A stretch of 64,000 bases of DNA from Bacteroidia bacterium (GTDB lineage Bacteria > Bacteroidota > Bacteroidia > 2-12-FULL-35-15): the NCBI GenBank assembly GCA_030654175.1, contig JAURXZ010000035.1:248001-312000 (forward strand). Direction: 5' to 3'. The position numbers and the translations under genes were made by a program. Below are positions 55,686 through 64,000 of this stretch, piece by piece (position 1 is the stretch's first letter; every line of letters begins with the position of its first letter). Below the pieces are notes generated by a model, which made no database searches, was not told where the DNA came from, and saw nothing but the letters and a program-made list of their open reading frames with translations.

Positions 55686-57128
55686 TTGTTAGAACACAAA
55701 AACATAAAGTGGGCGTATGCTTTAAGTATTTCATTTATTGTTATAAATGCGATATGTACGTATTTTGAATTTTATTATTTCAATTTACTTCCTGCTGTAC
55801 TGTTAATTATATTACTCGCCCTCTTTGCTTTAGATAAGCTTATTCTTGTGGTTGTATTTCTTACCCCGTTGGCAGTGAACCTCCAGCATATGGAAGGGGG
55901 CCTTGGGCTTAGCTTACCAACAGAGCCAATAATTTTTGGCATCATGATCATTTTTATTCTTAAGCAAATACAAAAAAACACGATAAACCTCCAGGTGATG
56001 AAACATCCCATCACCATTGCTATTATAATCAATTTGGTTTGGATCTTTATTACAAGCGTTACCAGCGAAATCCCTGTTGTGTCATTTAAATTTTTGATTT
56101 CACGGCTGTGGTTCGTGATTGCATTCTACTTTATAGCTACTCAATTGTTTAAGGATTATACAAATATTAAAAGATTTTATTGGTTGTATATTATTTCATT
56201 TACCCTCATTATTTTTTATACGCTTTATAATCACTATTTAATGGGATTTGCAGAAGAACCGGCTAACTATGTGATGTCGCCTTTTTATAATGATCATACC
56301 ATTTACGGGGCCATTCTTGCAATGTTTTTTCCTGCTTTGATATTTTTTATGATAAATAAAAAATATTCATCAAGCATTAAATTTACTGCATTCCTATTTC
56401 TCATCATTTTCACTATCGCTTTGGTTTTTTCGTATACCCGTGCTGCCTGGCTTAGCCTGGTTGTGGCCCTGGTGGGGTATCTTGTATTATTGCTAAGAAT
56501 TAAGTTCCGCAATTTATTAATTGCATTTTTAGCGCTTAGCGCCATATTAATTACCTATCAAACCGACATAGTAATGAAATTGGAAAAGAACAGGCAGGAT
56601 GCTTCACAGGATTTTGATAAACATATTGAATCCATTTCCAACATTTCTACCGATGCCTCTAACCTGGAACGATTGAACCGTTGGGGAGCGGCATTCCGCA
56701 TGTTTGAAGAACGACCTTTTTTTGGGTGGGGCCCGGGAACATATAGTTTTCAATACGCACCGTTTCAGCATTCCCAGGAAAAAACAATAATCAGTACCAA
56801 CATGGGCGACAGGGGAAATGCGCACAGCGAATACATTGGGCCATTATGCGAATCAGGTGTATTGGGTACACTCACATTCCTTGCCATAATAATTGCAACG
56901 CTCTTTACGGGCTTTAGATTATATTACACTATAAATGACTATGAAACAAAGAGATTGGTTTTAGTGATCTTACTTGGTTTTATAACTTACATTGTACACG
57001 GTGCATTAAATAATTTTTTAGATACTGATAAGGCTTCTGTGCCTTTCTGGGGCTTTATTGCAATGCTGGTGGCAATAGATGTATTTCACAAAAACAGAGA
57101 AACTGAGGCGGAAGTGAAGGCTGATTAA
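55686..57128 (+). CDS. O-antigen polymerase/ligase family (Wzy/WaaL) membrane protein
   Basis: 480 residues with about 11 transmembrane helices. The conserved Wzy_C motif region is between about residues 330 and 380: RPFFGWGPGTYSFQYAPF ... GNAHSEYIGPLCESGVLG, with the His that is typical of periplasmic loop motifs. It polymerises or ligates polysaccharide repeat units. The start is TTG at 55686; no in-frame ATG lies close to it. It completes the polysaccharide operon, followed by a divergent-strand phosphatase gene. Confidence 0.82.
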   Translation: MLEHKNIKWAYALSISFIVINAICTYFEFYYFNLLPAVLLIILLALFALDKLILVVVFLTPLAVNLQHMEGGLGLSLPTEPIIFGIMIIFILKQIQKNTINLQVMKHPITIAIIINLVWIFITSVTSEIPVVSFKFLISRLWFVIAFYFIATQLFKDYTNIKRFYWLYIISFTLIIFYTLYNHYLMGFAEEPANYVMSPFYNDHTIYGAILAMFFPALIFFMINKKYSSSIKFTAFLFLIIFTIALVFSYTRAAWLSLVVALVGYLVLLLRIKFRNLLIAFLALSAILITYQTDIVMKLEKNRQDASQDFDKHIESISNISTDASNLERLNRWGAAFRMFEERPFFGWGPGTYSFQYAPFQHSQEKTIISTNMGDRGNAHSEYIGPLCESGVLGTLTFLAIIIATLFTGFRLYYTINDYETKRLVLVILLGFITYIVHGALNNFLDTDKASVPFWGFIAMLVAIDVFHKNRETEAEVKAD

Positions 57129-57262
57129 GGATTAGCTGATTTAGGATTATCAATTTTCGTGATTCCTAAAAACACCCTTTTTTTGTGTTAGCCATTCGAA
57201 CACAGAATATTGTACTTGTACTATAATTCCATAACCAAACAATCCGAAATTCGTATTTCTTT

Positions 57263-58486
57263 TTAATGAATTCTTAAGCTAAATAAAGCAATGTCATCAA
57301 TATAGGGCTTACTTTGTTTGTAATCCGTACAGGTTTTCATTATTACACTATTCAAACTTTTCATATCAATATCAGGATTGTTTTTAATGATCTCCTTTAA
57401 GGAATCTATACCAAAATCTTCACCTTTATCATTTTCCAATTCAACGAGTCCATCGGTATAGCATACAATAGTAGTACCCTGAGTAATATTTATTATCCCT
57501 TCTTTGATTTTCCCTATTTCATCGAACATACCTAAACCTGTACAGCCTACTTTCAGAGCGCTAACAGACGTTTTTGTTGCAAGAAGCGGAGGATTGTGCG
57601 CGGCATTAATATATGTGAGCGTATGTGTTACCAAATTATATTTGGCAATAAATAGCGTGATAAATTTCTCTCCTTTTGCGCTGGCTAAAACTTTTGCATT
57701 CAGCTCCTGAACAAGTTCAGTTAACGATGTTGTATGATTAAATAAAACGCGAAGGTTGGCCTGAAAGTTCGACATTAATAAAGCCGCAGCAACGCCCTTC
57801 CCCGAAACATCGGCAACGCAAAACGCACATTCGTTTTCGTTCAGCCATATAAAATCATAATAGTCACCGCCAACCTCCTGGTGAGGTAAATAGAAGGCAG
57901 CAGTATCCAATTGAGCATCATTGGGCAAAGTGCTGGGGAATAGCATTGATTGCATTTGAGAAGCAAGCTCCAATTCTTTTTTCATTGCGGCCTGTTGGAT
58001 ACTTTCTTTGGCAAGTTTTTTATTTTCAATGGCAACAACAATGATACTTGCAAGAGTTTGAACAAAATTCAAATGCTTAATGGCAGGACTTACTTCTAAT
58101 TTGTCTTCCAGGTCACTGATCAGCACATACGCCAATGCTTTGGACTTATGGAATACCGGAATTAAAATTTCAAATGAGTTATTAAGATTTTTTTTAGAAA
58201 AGTTGATCGTACCTATTTCCTGTATGGGCAACAGATCACGCTCCACATTGATATTATCATATTCATCGCCAACACCATATTTTAAAATACAACTCCACCC
58301 ATTTTGACTGTCACTATAAAGCACTAATTTCCCGATTTTTAATTCAGTTTCAAGAACTTCTTTAAAAATTTCAAGTAATTTATCAGTAGAGAAATTATTG
58401 TTGATGGCTTTTGTAATTTGAAGCAACGAGTTAAGTTTTATATCCTTAATTCGTTTGGAAGTATTTTTATTTACTTGGGATGCCAT
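57263..58486 (-). CDS. GAF-PP2C phosphatase (RsbU-like)
   Basis: 407 residues: a GAF domain at about 25-165 (LLQITKAINNNFSTDKLLEIF ... QTLASIIVVAIENKKLA), a short helix, then a PP2C domain. Its metal residues are visible as VGGDYYDFI, ADVSGKGVAAAL, YTDGLVELEN and IDDIALFSL. The sequence is closer to RsbU-type phosphatases (ADVSGKG) than to the ADCTGHG group of the three large sensors in this window. It should dephosphorylate an anti-anti-sigma or SiaC-like partner. It stands alone beside the polysaccharide operon, so a link to exopolysaccharide control is possible. Confidence 0.88.
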   Translation of the reverse strand: MASQVNKNTSKRIKDIKLNSLLQITKAINNNFSTDKLLEIFKEVLETELKIGKLVLYSDSQNGWSCILKYGVGDEYDNINVERDLLPIQEIGTINFSKKNLNNSFEILIPVFHKSKALAYVLISDLEDKLEVSPAIKHLNFVQTLASIIVVAIENKKLAKESIQQAAMKKELELASQMQSMLFPSTLPNDAQLDTAAFYLPHQEVGGDYYDFIWLNENECAFCVADVSGKGVAAALLMSNFQANLRVLFNHTTSLTELVQELNAKVLASAKGEKFITLFIAKYNLVTHTLTYINAAHNPPLLATKTSVSALKVGCTGLGMFDEIGKIKEGIINITQGTTIVCYTDGLVELENDKGEDFGIDSLKEIIKNNPDIDMKSLNSVIMKTCTDYKQSKPYIDDIALFSLRIH

Positions 58487-58574
58487 TTTACAATTGTTGA
58501 TTTGTTGATTTAGAGATTTGTTGATTTACTAAAATGCTTTGCATTCTGCTATAATTCTCCAATTCTTCAATTCA

Positions 58575-59507
58575 CTAGTCCGCTAATTTTTTTATTAAAT
58601 CAGGTAACATTTTTAATGCAGCAACTTCTTTCATCTTGGTTCTTGCATCGCCAGCGGGGCTGCCGAAATAAGTTTTACCATCCGGAATGCTTTCACCTAA
58701 ACCTGATTGCGCTAAAAGTGTAGCACCTTTGCCGATTGTAACATCACTTCTCACTCCCGACTGCCCCCATAGTGTGGCACCATCTTCAATAGTAACTACT
58801 CCTGAAACTCCAACATGTGAGGCCATTAAGCACATTTTGCCAACCACGGTATCGTGCCCTATTTGTACATGGTTATCGATCTTAGTTCCTGCACCAATTA
58901 CGGTATCACCCGAAACACCTTTATCGATAGTACATAGTGCACCAATCTCTACATCATCTTCAATGATAACCCTTCCACAGGAAATCAGTTTATCGAATTT
59001 ATCACTGCGTTTTTTATAATAAAATGCATCCGCACCAATCACTGTATTAGAATGTATGATCACATTATTTCTAATATGGCAATTATCATAAATAACTACG
59101 TTTGGATGAATAACACAATTGTCGCCAATGGTCACATTATTTCCCAGATATACCCCAGGCATGATCACTGTATTGACGCCTAGTTTTGCCGTATCGCTAA
59201 CAGGTTTTAAAGAATAATTTACAGGACAAAAATGCAAAACCAATTTATTATAATCCCTGAATGGATCATCAGAAACAAGCAGCGCTTTGCCTTGCGGACA
59301 TTCAACTTTCTTATTGATAAGTATAGTTGTGGCTTTTGAGTTCAGAGCTTTATCATAATATTTAGGATGGTCAACGAAAACAATATCACCGGCTTCAACC
59401 TTATGTATTTCGTTCATGCCACTGATAATATGGTCAGGATTGCCTTCAAATTCACAATTAATGAGTGCAGCGATATCTTTTAACTTATGTAGAGATGGTA
59501 ATTTCAT
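58575..59507 (-). CDS. lpxD: UDP-3-O-acylglucosamine N-acyltransferase LpxD family
   Basis: 310 residues, slightly short for LpxD. The N-terminal 90 residues are the LpxD uridine-binding domain (FVDHPKYYDKALNSKATTIL). The rest is a left-handed beta-helix of hexapeptide repeats (VTIGDNCVIHPNVVIYDNC, ITIGADAFYYKK, VGVSGVVTIEDGATLWG). The active-site His is in HVQIGHDTV. It would add a second acyl chain in lipid A synthesis. Bacteroidota often carry a second lpxD homologue near efp, which is the arrangement here, so this could be that paralogue with a different acyl substrate. Confidence 0.85.
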   Translation of the reverse strand: MKLPSLHKLKDIAALINCEFEGNPDHIISGMNEIHKVEAGDIVFVDHPKYYDKALNSKATTILINKKVECPQGKALLVSDDPFRDYNKLVLHFCPVNYSLKPVSDTAKLGVNTVIMPGVYLGNNVTIGDNCVIHPNVVIYDNCHIRNNVIIHSNTVIGADAFYYKKRSDKFDKLISCGRVIIEDDVEIGALCTIDKGVSGDTVIGAGTKIDNHVQIGHDTVVGKMCLMASHVGVSGVVTIEDGATLWGQSGVRSDVTIGKGATLLAQSGLGESIPDGKTYFGSPAGDARTKMKEVAALKMLPDLIKKLAD

Positions 59508-59533
59508 GCCTTGATACGATTTGTTCTATGTTT

Positions 59534-59565
59534 CAAATATAAGAATTTAAAAAATGCCCTGTCAA
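59534..59565 (-). promoter_or_regulatory. Promoter of lpxD
   Basis: On the minus strand TTG (59565-59563) is followed after 21 bases by TATATTTG (59541-59534). It is about 27 bases before the lpxD ATG. The TTG lies in the loop of the efp terminator hairpin. Confidence 0.6.
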
Positions 59566-59583
59566 TAATTTTGGCAGGGCATT
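59547..59583 (-). terminator. Intrinsic terminator of efp
   Basis: AATGCCCTG pairs with CAGGGCATT (59583-59575 and 59561-59553), with a T-run (TTTTTT) following on the minus strand. It ends the efp transcript before lpxD. Confidence 0.75.
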
Positions 59584-59638
59584 CAGAATTTTCCATGGTA
59601 CACTTTCGAATTAGTACAATGCAAAATTATAAATTATT

Positions 59639-60199
59639 TTACTTCACTCTTTCTGAATATTCCGAAGTGCGTGTATCAACTTTTATTTTTTCACCTTCAT
59701 TAATAAATAAAGGAACTCTAACAACAGCGCCTGTTTCTAATGTAGCAGCTTTTAACGTATTGGTAGCGGTATTTCCTTTTTCACCCGGCTCGGTATAAGT
59801 AATAACTAACTCAACAAAAACAGGAGCTTCAGCTAATATCGGATCTTCACCTTCAAAGGATATTTTTACTTCCATTCCTTCTTTTAAAAATTTCAAACCT
59901 TCACCGAATAAAAAAGAAGGCACATAAACCTGTTCGTAGGTTTCATTATTCATGCACACAATAAAATCGCCTTCCGGAAAAATATATTGCATTTGTTTGT
60001 AATCAACGCGAACCACTTCTACAGCTTCCCCAACACGAAAACGATTCTCAACAATTTTACCAGTTTTCAAGTTACGCATACGTGCCTGGTAAAATGCCCG
60101 TAAGTTTCCCGGAGTACGGTGTATATATTCTTCTATTTTGCATAGCTCTCCGCCAAAACGGATCACTGAACCTACATTTAAATCACCTGAATTTGCCAT
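59639..60199 (-). CDS. efp: Translation elongation factor P
   Basis: 186 residues in three beta domains, which relieve ribosome stalling at poly-proline. The first domain ends in the tRNA-contact loop HRTPGNLRAFY, where the tip residue equivalent to the modified E. coli Lys34 is Asn32. The middle domain shows FLKEGMEVKISFEGE, and the last ends PLFINEGEKIKVDTRT, as in all EF-P. No EpmA/B or EarP modification gene is in the window. The Asn may be used unmodified, as the lineage variants known to me do. It has its own promoter and terminator. Confidence 0.93.
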   Translation of the reverse strand: MANSGDLNVGSVIRFGGELCKIEEYIHRTPGNLRAFYQARMRNLKTGKIVENRFRVGEAVEVVRVDYKQMQYIFPEGDFIVCMNNETYEQVYVPSFLFGEGLKFLKEGMEVKISFEGEDPILAEAPVFVELVITYTEPGEKGNTATNTLKAATLETGAVVRVPLFINEGEKIKVDTRTSEYSERVK

Positions 60200-60248
60200 T
60201 TCTTTATAAATTAAGAATTATTATTTTTTCGCCAGTTAAAAGCGATTA

Positions 60249-60279
60249 CAAAGATAAGATTAAAGGGCTGATAAGCAAA
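60249..60279 (-). promoter_or_regulatory. Promoter of efp
   Basis: On the minus strand TTTG (60279-60276), 19 bases, then TATCTTTG (60256-60249), a full match to the Bacteroidota consensus. Predicted start of transcription is about 45 bases before the efp ATG at 60199. Confidence 0.75.
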
Positions 60280-60344
60280 TGATCATGATAAATGATAAAA
60301 GGCTATCCGAAAAAAAACAAATTTCACAACAAAAGAACCGAAAA

Positions 60345-60382
60345 CACTCAGATATACTTAGTTTATCTGAATATTCTGAGTG
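60345..60382 (-). terminator. Likely terminator of the Lys/Thr-rich protein gene
   Basis: CACTCAGA and TCTGAGTG (60345-60352, 60375-60382) pair, with a further inner pairing, followed by TTTTCGG on the minus strand about 60 bases after the stop at 60443. Confidence 0.45.
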
Positions 60383-60442
60383 GACTTACTGTTTTTGTGT
60401 TGAATTTAATCTCTCGGTAAAAGTATTTAGCTTTTGCAAACC

Positions 60443-61093
60443 TTAAAACGAGGGACATTTTGCATTGCTATGCTTGCGGACCTTTGTTGTTTTTCTTGAC
60501 ATGCGCTCCAGTTTCTTTTTGATCTTACTGCTTTCAGTTTTATCCTTCTCCTGCTTTTCGGTTTTCTGTGCAGTCGTTTTTTGATCACCTGGATCATTTT
60601 CTTCAACTTTTTGCACTTCTGAAGAAGAAGGTGTAATGTCCTTTTTAACAGCGTTCTGTGTCCTTAATTCGTCATTTGAACTTGTTTTATTATCTTCCGA
60701 TGCTATATTCGGAGTATCATCTTTTGAAGAGGCAATAGCAGGCCTCTTCTCCGTTTTGGTCTGTACGACAGTAACTTCTTCGGTATTTCTTTTTTCCTGC
60801 GTTTGTATTACATTTATTTTTTGATCTGAACTTTCTGTTTTTTGCTGAACAGAATTTGATTGTATCTTTGAATCCCGATAGTTATTGGGATTAGAAACTG
60901 TTTGTTGGTTTACCCTTGCTTTATTCGACCGTAAAGATTTAAAATAAGCAGCTTTATCTGCTTTCTTATCTTTTTTATTCCAGGTAGGGCAATCTGTTGT
61001 TGATGGTTTAACAGGAGTATTTGTTTTGTTTTTCTCTTCCTGAGCAAAACAAATAGCGGGAAATAGGAATAAAATGAAAATAAGGGTCTTCAT
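60443..61093 (-). CDS. Secreted Lys/Thr/Glu-rich low-complexity protein
   Basis: 216 residues, not a recognised family. Signal peptide MKTLIFILFLFPAICFAQ; the remainder is charged and disordered-looking, rich in Lys, Thr, Gln and Ser, ending in a basic KLERMSRKTTKVRKHSNAKCPSF. The sequence DCPTWNKKDKK near residue 35 and the CPSF end hold the only cysteines after the signal. It may be a periplasmic or envelope-associated protein. Similar composition is seen in the lysine-rich tail of the protein at 35065-36459, but no alignment is apparent. Confidence 0.6.
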   Translation of the reverse strand: MKTLIFILFLFPAICFAQEEKNKTNTPVKPSTTDCPTWNKKDKKADKAAYFKSLRSNKARVNQQTVSNPNNYRDSKIQSNSVQQKTESSDQKINVIQTQEKRNTEEVTVVQTKTEKRPAIASSKDDTPNIASEDNKTSSNDELRTQNAVKKDITPSSSEVQKVEENDPGDQKTTAQKTEKQEKDKTESSKIKKKLERMSRKTTKVRKHSNAKCPSF

Positions 61094-61286
61094 AATATCG
61101 TTTTAAAACGTGATAACGCAAGAAATGTACCAATTAGTATTGGAATAATCAAACAATTGACAATTTTACAATTCTTACCGGCAATTTAATCCGATTTGTT
61201 GGTTATAAATAAACAGGAATTACGAATTTATGAAATGGTATTTTGAAAATCATCACATAAAACTGCTTACCGACTAAATTATTATC

Positions 61287-62201
61287 ATGCAATTAAACAT
61301 AAAAAAAACAGCCGCACTTACAGGTCATAATGGTTCTGTATACACTATAGATAAGGGCCTGTCAGAACAAACTTTTTTTACAGGAAGTGGTGATAAATTT
61401 ATAGCCTTATGGAATTTACAAACCCTGGAGGCAGAAAAATTTGCGGCCTCTTTTCCGGCAGCTATTTATTCTATATGTCATATCCCTGAGAAAAATTTAT
61501 TGTTAGCAGGGACCTCAGCCGGCAGCATACATATACTTGATCTGAAAAGAAAAGAAGAAATTAAAATTCTTCAACACCATACTGAACCTATTTTTGATAT
61601 CAAATACTCATTAAAAACTAACTGCATTTACACAGCGGGAGGGGATGGCAATTTCGGCATTTGTTCCTTAGATACATTATCATTGATCAAAATTAAAAAA
61701 CTCTGCACCGAAAAGGTACGCAGTATTGATTTTAATTATGTTGATCTTGAAATAGCTGTTGCTTCAGGCGATTGTAACATTCGTATTTTTGATCTGAATA
61801 CCTTAGAAGAGAAAAAAACGTTTATTGCTCATACACTTTCTGCAAATATTACAAAGTATTCACCTGACGGAAGCCTGCTATTAACGGGTGGAAGGGATGC
61901 ACATTTAAAAATATGGGATGCAACAAGTTATGAGTTGATAAGATCTATTCCGGCCCACAACTTTGCGATCTATGATATAGCTTTTAATCCTGACGCTTCA
62001 TTATTCGCCACTGCCAGCAGAGATAAAACTATAAAAATATGGGATGCGAAAACCTTCGAATTATTAGTACGCATCAACAAAGAAAATTTTGATGGACATA
62101 TAAATTCAGTAAATAAATTGCTTTGGAGTACTTTTAATAATTATTTGATTTCTGCAGGCGATGATAGGGTGGTGATGGTTTGGGAGGTGAGTAAGGGGTG
62201 A
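61287..62201 (+). CDS. WD40-repeat protein
   Basis: 304 residues forming about seven WD40 repeats, one beta-propeller: LTGHNGSVYTIDKG, FTGSGDKFIALWNLQT, AGTSAGSIHILDL, TAGGDGNFGICSL, ASGDCNIRIFDL, TGGRDAHLKIWDA, ATASRDKTIKIWDA and ISAGDDRVVMVWEV. There is no signal peptide, so it is probably cytoplasmic. WD40 propellers are protein-interaction platforms; a partner cannot be identified. It converges with the phospholipase-like gene, with only 4 bp between the two stops. Confidence 0.9.
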   Translation: MQLNIKKTAALTGHNGSVYTIDKGLSEQTFFTGSGDKFIALWNLQTLEAEKFAASFPAAIYSICHIPEKNLLLAGTSAGSIHILDLKRKEEIKILQHHTEPIFDIKYSLKTNCIYTAGGDGNFGICSLDTLSLIKIKKLCTEKVRSIDFNYVDLEIAVASGDCNIRIFDLNTLEEKKTFIAHTLSANITKYSPDGSLLLTGGRDAHLKIWDATSYELIRSIPAHNFAIYDIAFNPDASLFATASRDKTIKIWDAKTFELLVRINKENFDGHINSVNKLLWSTFNNYLISAGDDRVVMVWEVSKG

Positions 62202-62205
62202 AATC

Positions 62206-63192
62206 TTAATCATCATGCCCTTTTCCTCCTCCGGCCTTTCCGGTAGTCCAGAGTTCTTGTTCCGCTTTTTGGGCACGTTTTAATGAATCGGAAATATTTT
62301 TATCGCCAAAGCGGGTAAGATCAGGTTTCCCTGCATTTACCCAGGCGGTGTACCATAAACTACCTATGGTAATAATAGCTTCCCGCATTCTGCGTTCCAC
62401 CATTCCGTTCAGCATTTTATCATAATCACTCGTATATTCCAAGGAATACACTTTCATTAAAGTAGCACCACGGTTTTCGAAACTATATTTTTTATCAGCC
62501 GGGTATTTAGCATTTAATTCAGCTTCAAATCTTAGAACCGAATCAACGGCCGCATTGCTTGCTTTCACTGCTGCCCATGCTCTGTCAAGAGGCTTCTCAA
62601 TATATTTTGCCCGCCCTGTCCAGTAATCATAACCTTCGGATTTTAGTTCAGGAATACGTGATTCCCAAAAACCATGTATGCCTTTTTGGTTGGTCAGCTG
62701 CCCGTTATAGTTTTCGGTAGTGTGAAGTGGTACGTGGGCATCAGCCACGTAATGTCCTAAATCTGCTGAATAATGCAATATCAGATCAAGGTTCTCATCT
62801 TTAAAAGCTTCCTGCAGTCGGAATACCATCCGTTCTATATGCCAAGGCACAATTCCATAGGCCTTTAATGTATCTTCAGTAAATTTCTTTACAGCAACTT
62901 TCCAGAATTTCGGTACCGAATCAAAAGGGTGCGCCCCATAATGGTCGATATCAATATAATGCCGGGGAGCTTCATCAACACTTACATTTCTTCGCTTGTC
63001 AGGATCTACGGCATGTTGCGAAATATATTCGATATGCTTTTTATAAAATCCTATCATTTGCTCCGGCAATGTAAAAACGGCCATCCTGTTAATTTTCTGA
63101 TGTGCAAAAAAGCCCCATGAATAGGCAGGTTCATTGATCGGGATCAAAAAAATAACGATTGAAAATATGAAAATAAAAAGAAGCTTACGCAT
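62206..63192 (-). CDS. Zinc-dependent phospholipase C / S1-P1 nuclease-fold protein
   Basis: 328 residues with an N-terminal signal (KLLFIFIFSIVIFLIPINEPAYS). The zinc-site signature begins with the mature N-terminal Trp-Gly-His segment (WGFFAHQKIN), followed by RHYIDIDHYG and DLGHYVADAHVPLHTTENYNG. These match the family of Bacteroidota exported zinc-dependent phospholipase C-like proteins related to S1/P1 nucleases. It probably hydrolyses lipids or nucleic acids outside the cell. The Lys/Gly-rich end GGGKGHDD is unremarkable. Exact substrate unknown. Confidence 0.82.
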   Translation of the reverse strand: MRKLLFIFIFSIVIFLIPINEPAYSWGFFAHQKINRMAVFTLPEQMIGFYKKHIEYISQHAVDPDKRRNVSVDEAPRHYIDIDHYGAHPFDSVPKFWKVAVKKFTEDTLKAYGIVPWHIERMVFRLQEAFKDENLDLILHYSADLGHYVADAHVPLHTTENYNGQLTNQKGIHGFWESRIPELKSEGYDYWTGRAKYIEKPLDRAWAAVKASNAAVDSVLRFEAELNAKYPADKKYSFENRGATLMKVYSLEYTSDYDKMLNGMVERRMREAIITIGSLWYTAWVNAGKPDLTRFGDKNISDSLKRAQKAEQELWTTGKAGGGKGHDD

Positions 63193-63269
63193 TGATTATT
63201 TTTTGAATTGTTTGATTAATGAATGTAGTATCGCACTAATCAAATTTACTAAATTAAATTCAACTATTT

Positions 63270-63971
63270 TTATTGAGAAAGTTTTACCAGGTATTTACCT
63301 TCTAAAACCGGAATTACTGTTGTTTGATCAAGTGTAAAACAATACTTAATATCTTTTTTTAATCCCATTGCAGCCAGGCGCTCCGTATGAGAGGAGTTAC
63401 GTAAATATTTGTATGGATTATCCTGAGCCGACTTATATAAAAAGCTTGCAGCTAATGCACCATCACCCGATTTAAAAAGAGTATTTTCCTTTAAAAGTAT
63501 ATTGGCAATGGCACCGGCAAACAGTGTATCTTCAAGATTAAGCCGGTTTTTCCAGCCGGAACAAAGGAGAAGCACACTCCGGTTCTGTAATTTTAACCAA
63601 TCACATAAGGCGGTAATATTGGTAAATGCACCTATCACAACTTGGTATGCATGCTTTGAAGCTTCAATAGCCTGTGTTCCATTGGTAGTTGAAATAACAA
63701 TTGTCTGGCCTTTAATTTTTTCGGTAGTATATGAAAAAGGGGAGTTGCCAAAATCAAATCCTTCCAAAGCAATTCCGTTACGTTCGGCTCCCACTAAATA
63801 ACCTTGTTTTTTATATTCTGTAGCTTCTTCAACAGTTGCAACCGGAATTATTTTATCAACTCCATGGTGGAAAGCAGTACACATTGCTGATGTTGCACGT
63901 AAAATGTCAATCACCACCACAATGGTATCGTTTCTATGGTAAATAGGATACAAATAGGGAGATAAACACAC
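63270..63971 (-). CDS. comB: 2-phosphosulfolactate phosphatase family (ComB)
   Basis: At least 233 residues. It converts phosphosulfolactate to sulfolactate in coenzyme-M-type pathways; in bacteria its substrate is often uncertain. Motifs: VVVIDILRATSAM (Asp-containing), VGAERNGIALEGFDFGNSP, ISTTNGTQAI and LLCSGWKNRLNLEDTLFAGAI. The coding frame remains open beyond the GTG at 63971 to the window edge at 63998, reading RVGGALTVDVCLSPYLY; family members open with VDVxLSP, so the true start is probably further upstream. The gene is therefore listed as possibly partial. Confidence 0.85.
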   Translation of the reverse strand: MCLSPYLYPIYHRNDTIVVVIDILRATSAMCTAFHHGVDKIIPVATVEEATEYKKQGYLVGAERNGIALEGFDFGNSPFSYTTEKIKGQTIVISTTNGTQAIEASKHAYQVVIGAFTNITALCDWLKLQNRSVLLLCSGWKNRLNLEDTLFAGAIANILLKENTLFKSGDGALAASFLYKSAQDNPYKYLRNSSHTERLAAMGLKKDIKYCFTLDQTTVIPVLEGKYLVKLSQ

Positions 63972-64000
63972 ATCAACAGTAAGAGCCCCTCCTACCCTCC

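Noticed and set aside
1-64000. CRISPR array, prophage, tRNA or rRNA genes
   Set aside because: No regularly spaced repeats with unique spacers, no phage structural genes and no clover-leaf or ribosomal sequence seen on reading; the tandem repeats at 37585-41862 are coding.

Overview
This is low-GC DNA from a member of the Bacteroidota, probably a gliding or surface-living environmental lineage. Three proteins carry type IX secretion sorting domains: two gliding-motility-associated C-terminal domains and one type A tail. Several promoters fit the Bacteroidota pattern TTG-N19/21-TAnnTTTG. TlpA-type secreted thioredoxins, DUF1761 and PorT-like barrels, Reg_prop/Y_Y_Y sensors and PP2C outputs point the same way. 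I see no rRNA, tRNA, CRISPR array, prophage or intact insertion sequence.

Positions 1-13.5k are mostly housekeeping: a frameshifted HD hydrolase at the edge, an exported Mn-type superoxide dismutase, a biotin carrier protein, recJ, a cold-shock protein, trxB, a TlpA-like protein, a threonine/serine dehydratase, a lipoprotein iminopeptidase and a DEDDh-exonuclease/GIY-YIG fusion. Positions 13.5-19.3k form a DNA-damage cassette. A self-cleavable XRE-S24 repressor sits behind two matched palindromic operators, followed by a Y-family polymerase (dinB) and a short, second DnaE-type polymerase. The polymerase genes are bracketed by dispersed palindromic repeats.

Positions 20.4-28.1k hold two tandem giant PKD adhesins that share near-identical blocks. 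Positions 28.1-49.6k are a signalling and surface region. It has three very large sensor-phosphatases: two propeller/Y_Y_Y/PP2C proteins and one TPR/six-GAF/PAS/PP2C protein. It also has a SiaB-type kinase with its SiaC partner, a 1425-residue beta-roll repeat protein, an outer-membrane barrel and a small type IX cargo. A fourth PP2C phosphatase lies at 57.3k. The gene order suggests a SiaABC-like partner-switching network linked to cell-surface and exopolysaccharide output.

Positions 49.9-57.1k are a polysaccharide operon: glycosyltransferase (divergent), FkbM methyltransferase, flippase, two Wzz-like proteins and an O-antigen ligase/polymerase. Positions 58.5-64k return to core genes: lpxD, efp with an unusual tip residue, a WD40 protein, a phospholipase C-like protein and comB, which may continue past the window. 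Short palindromic repeats recur throughout. Some lie between genes and several appear to have been absorbed in frame into proteins, which is the most distinctive large-scale feature of the window.
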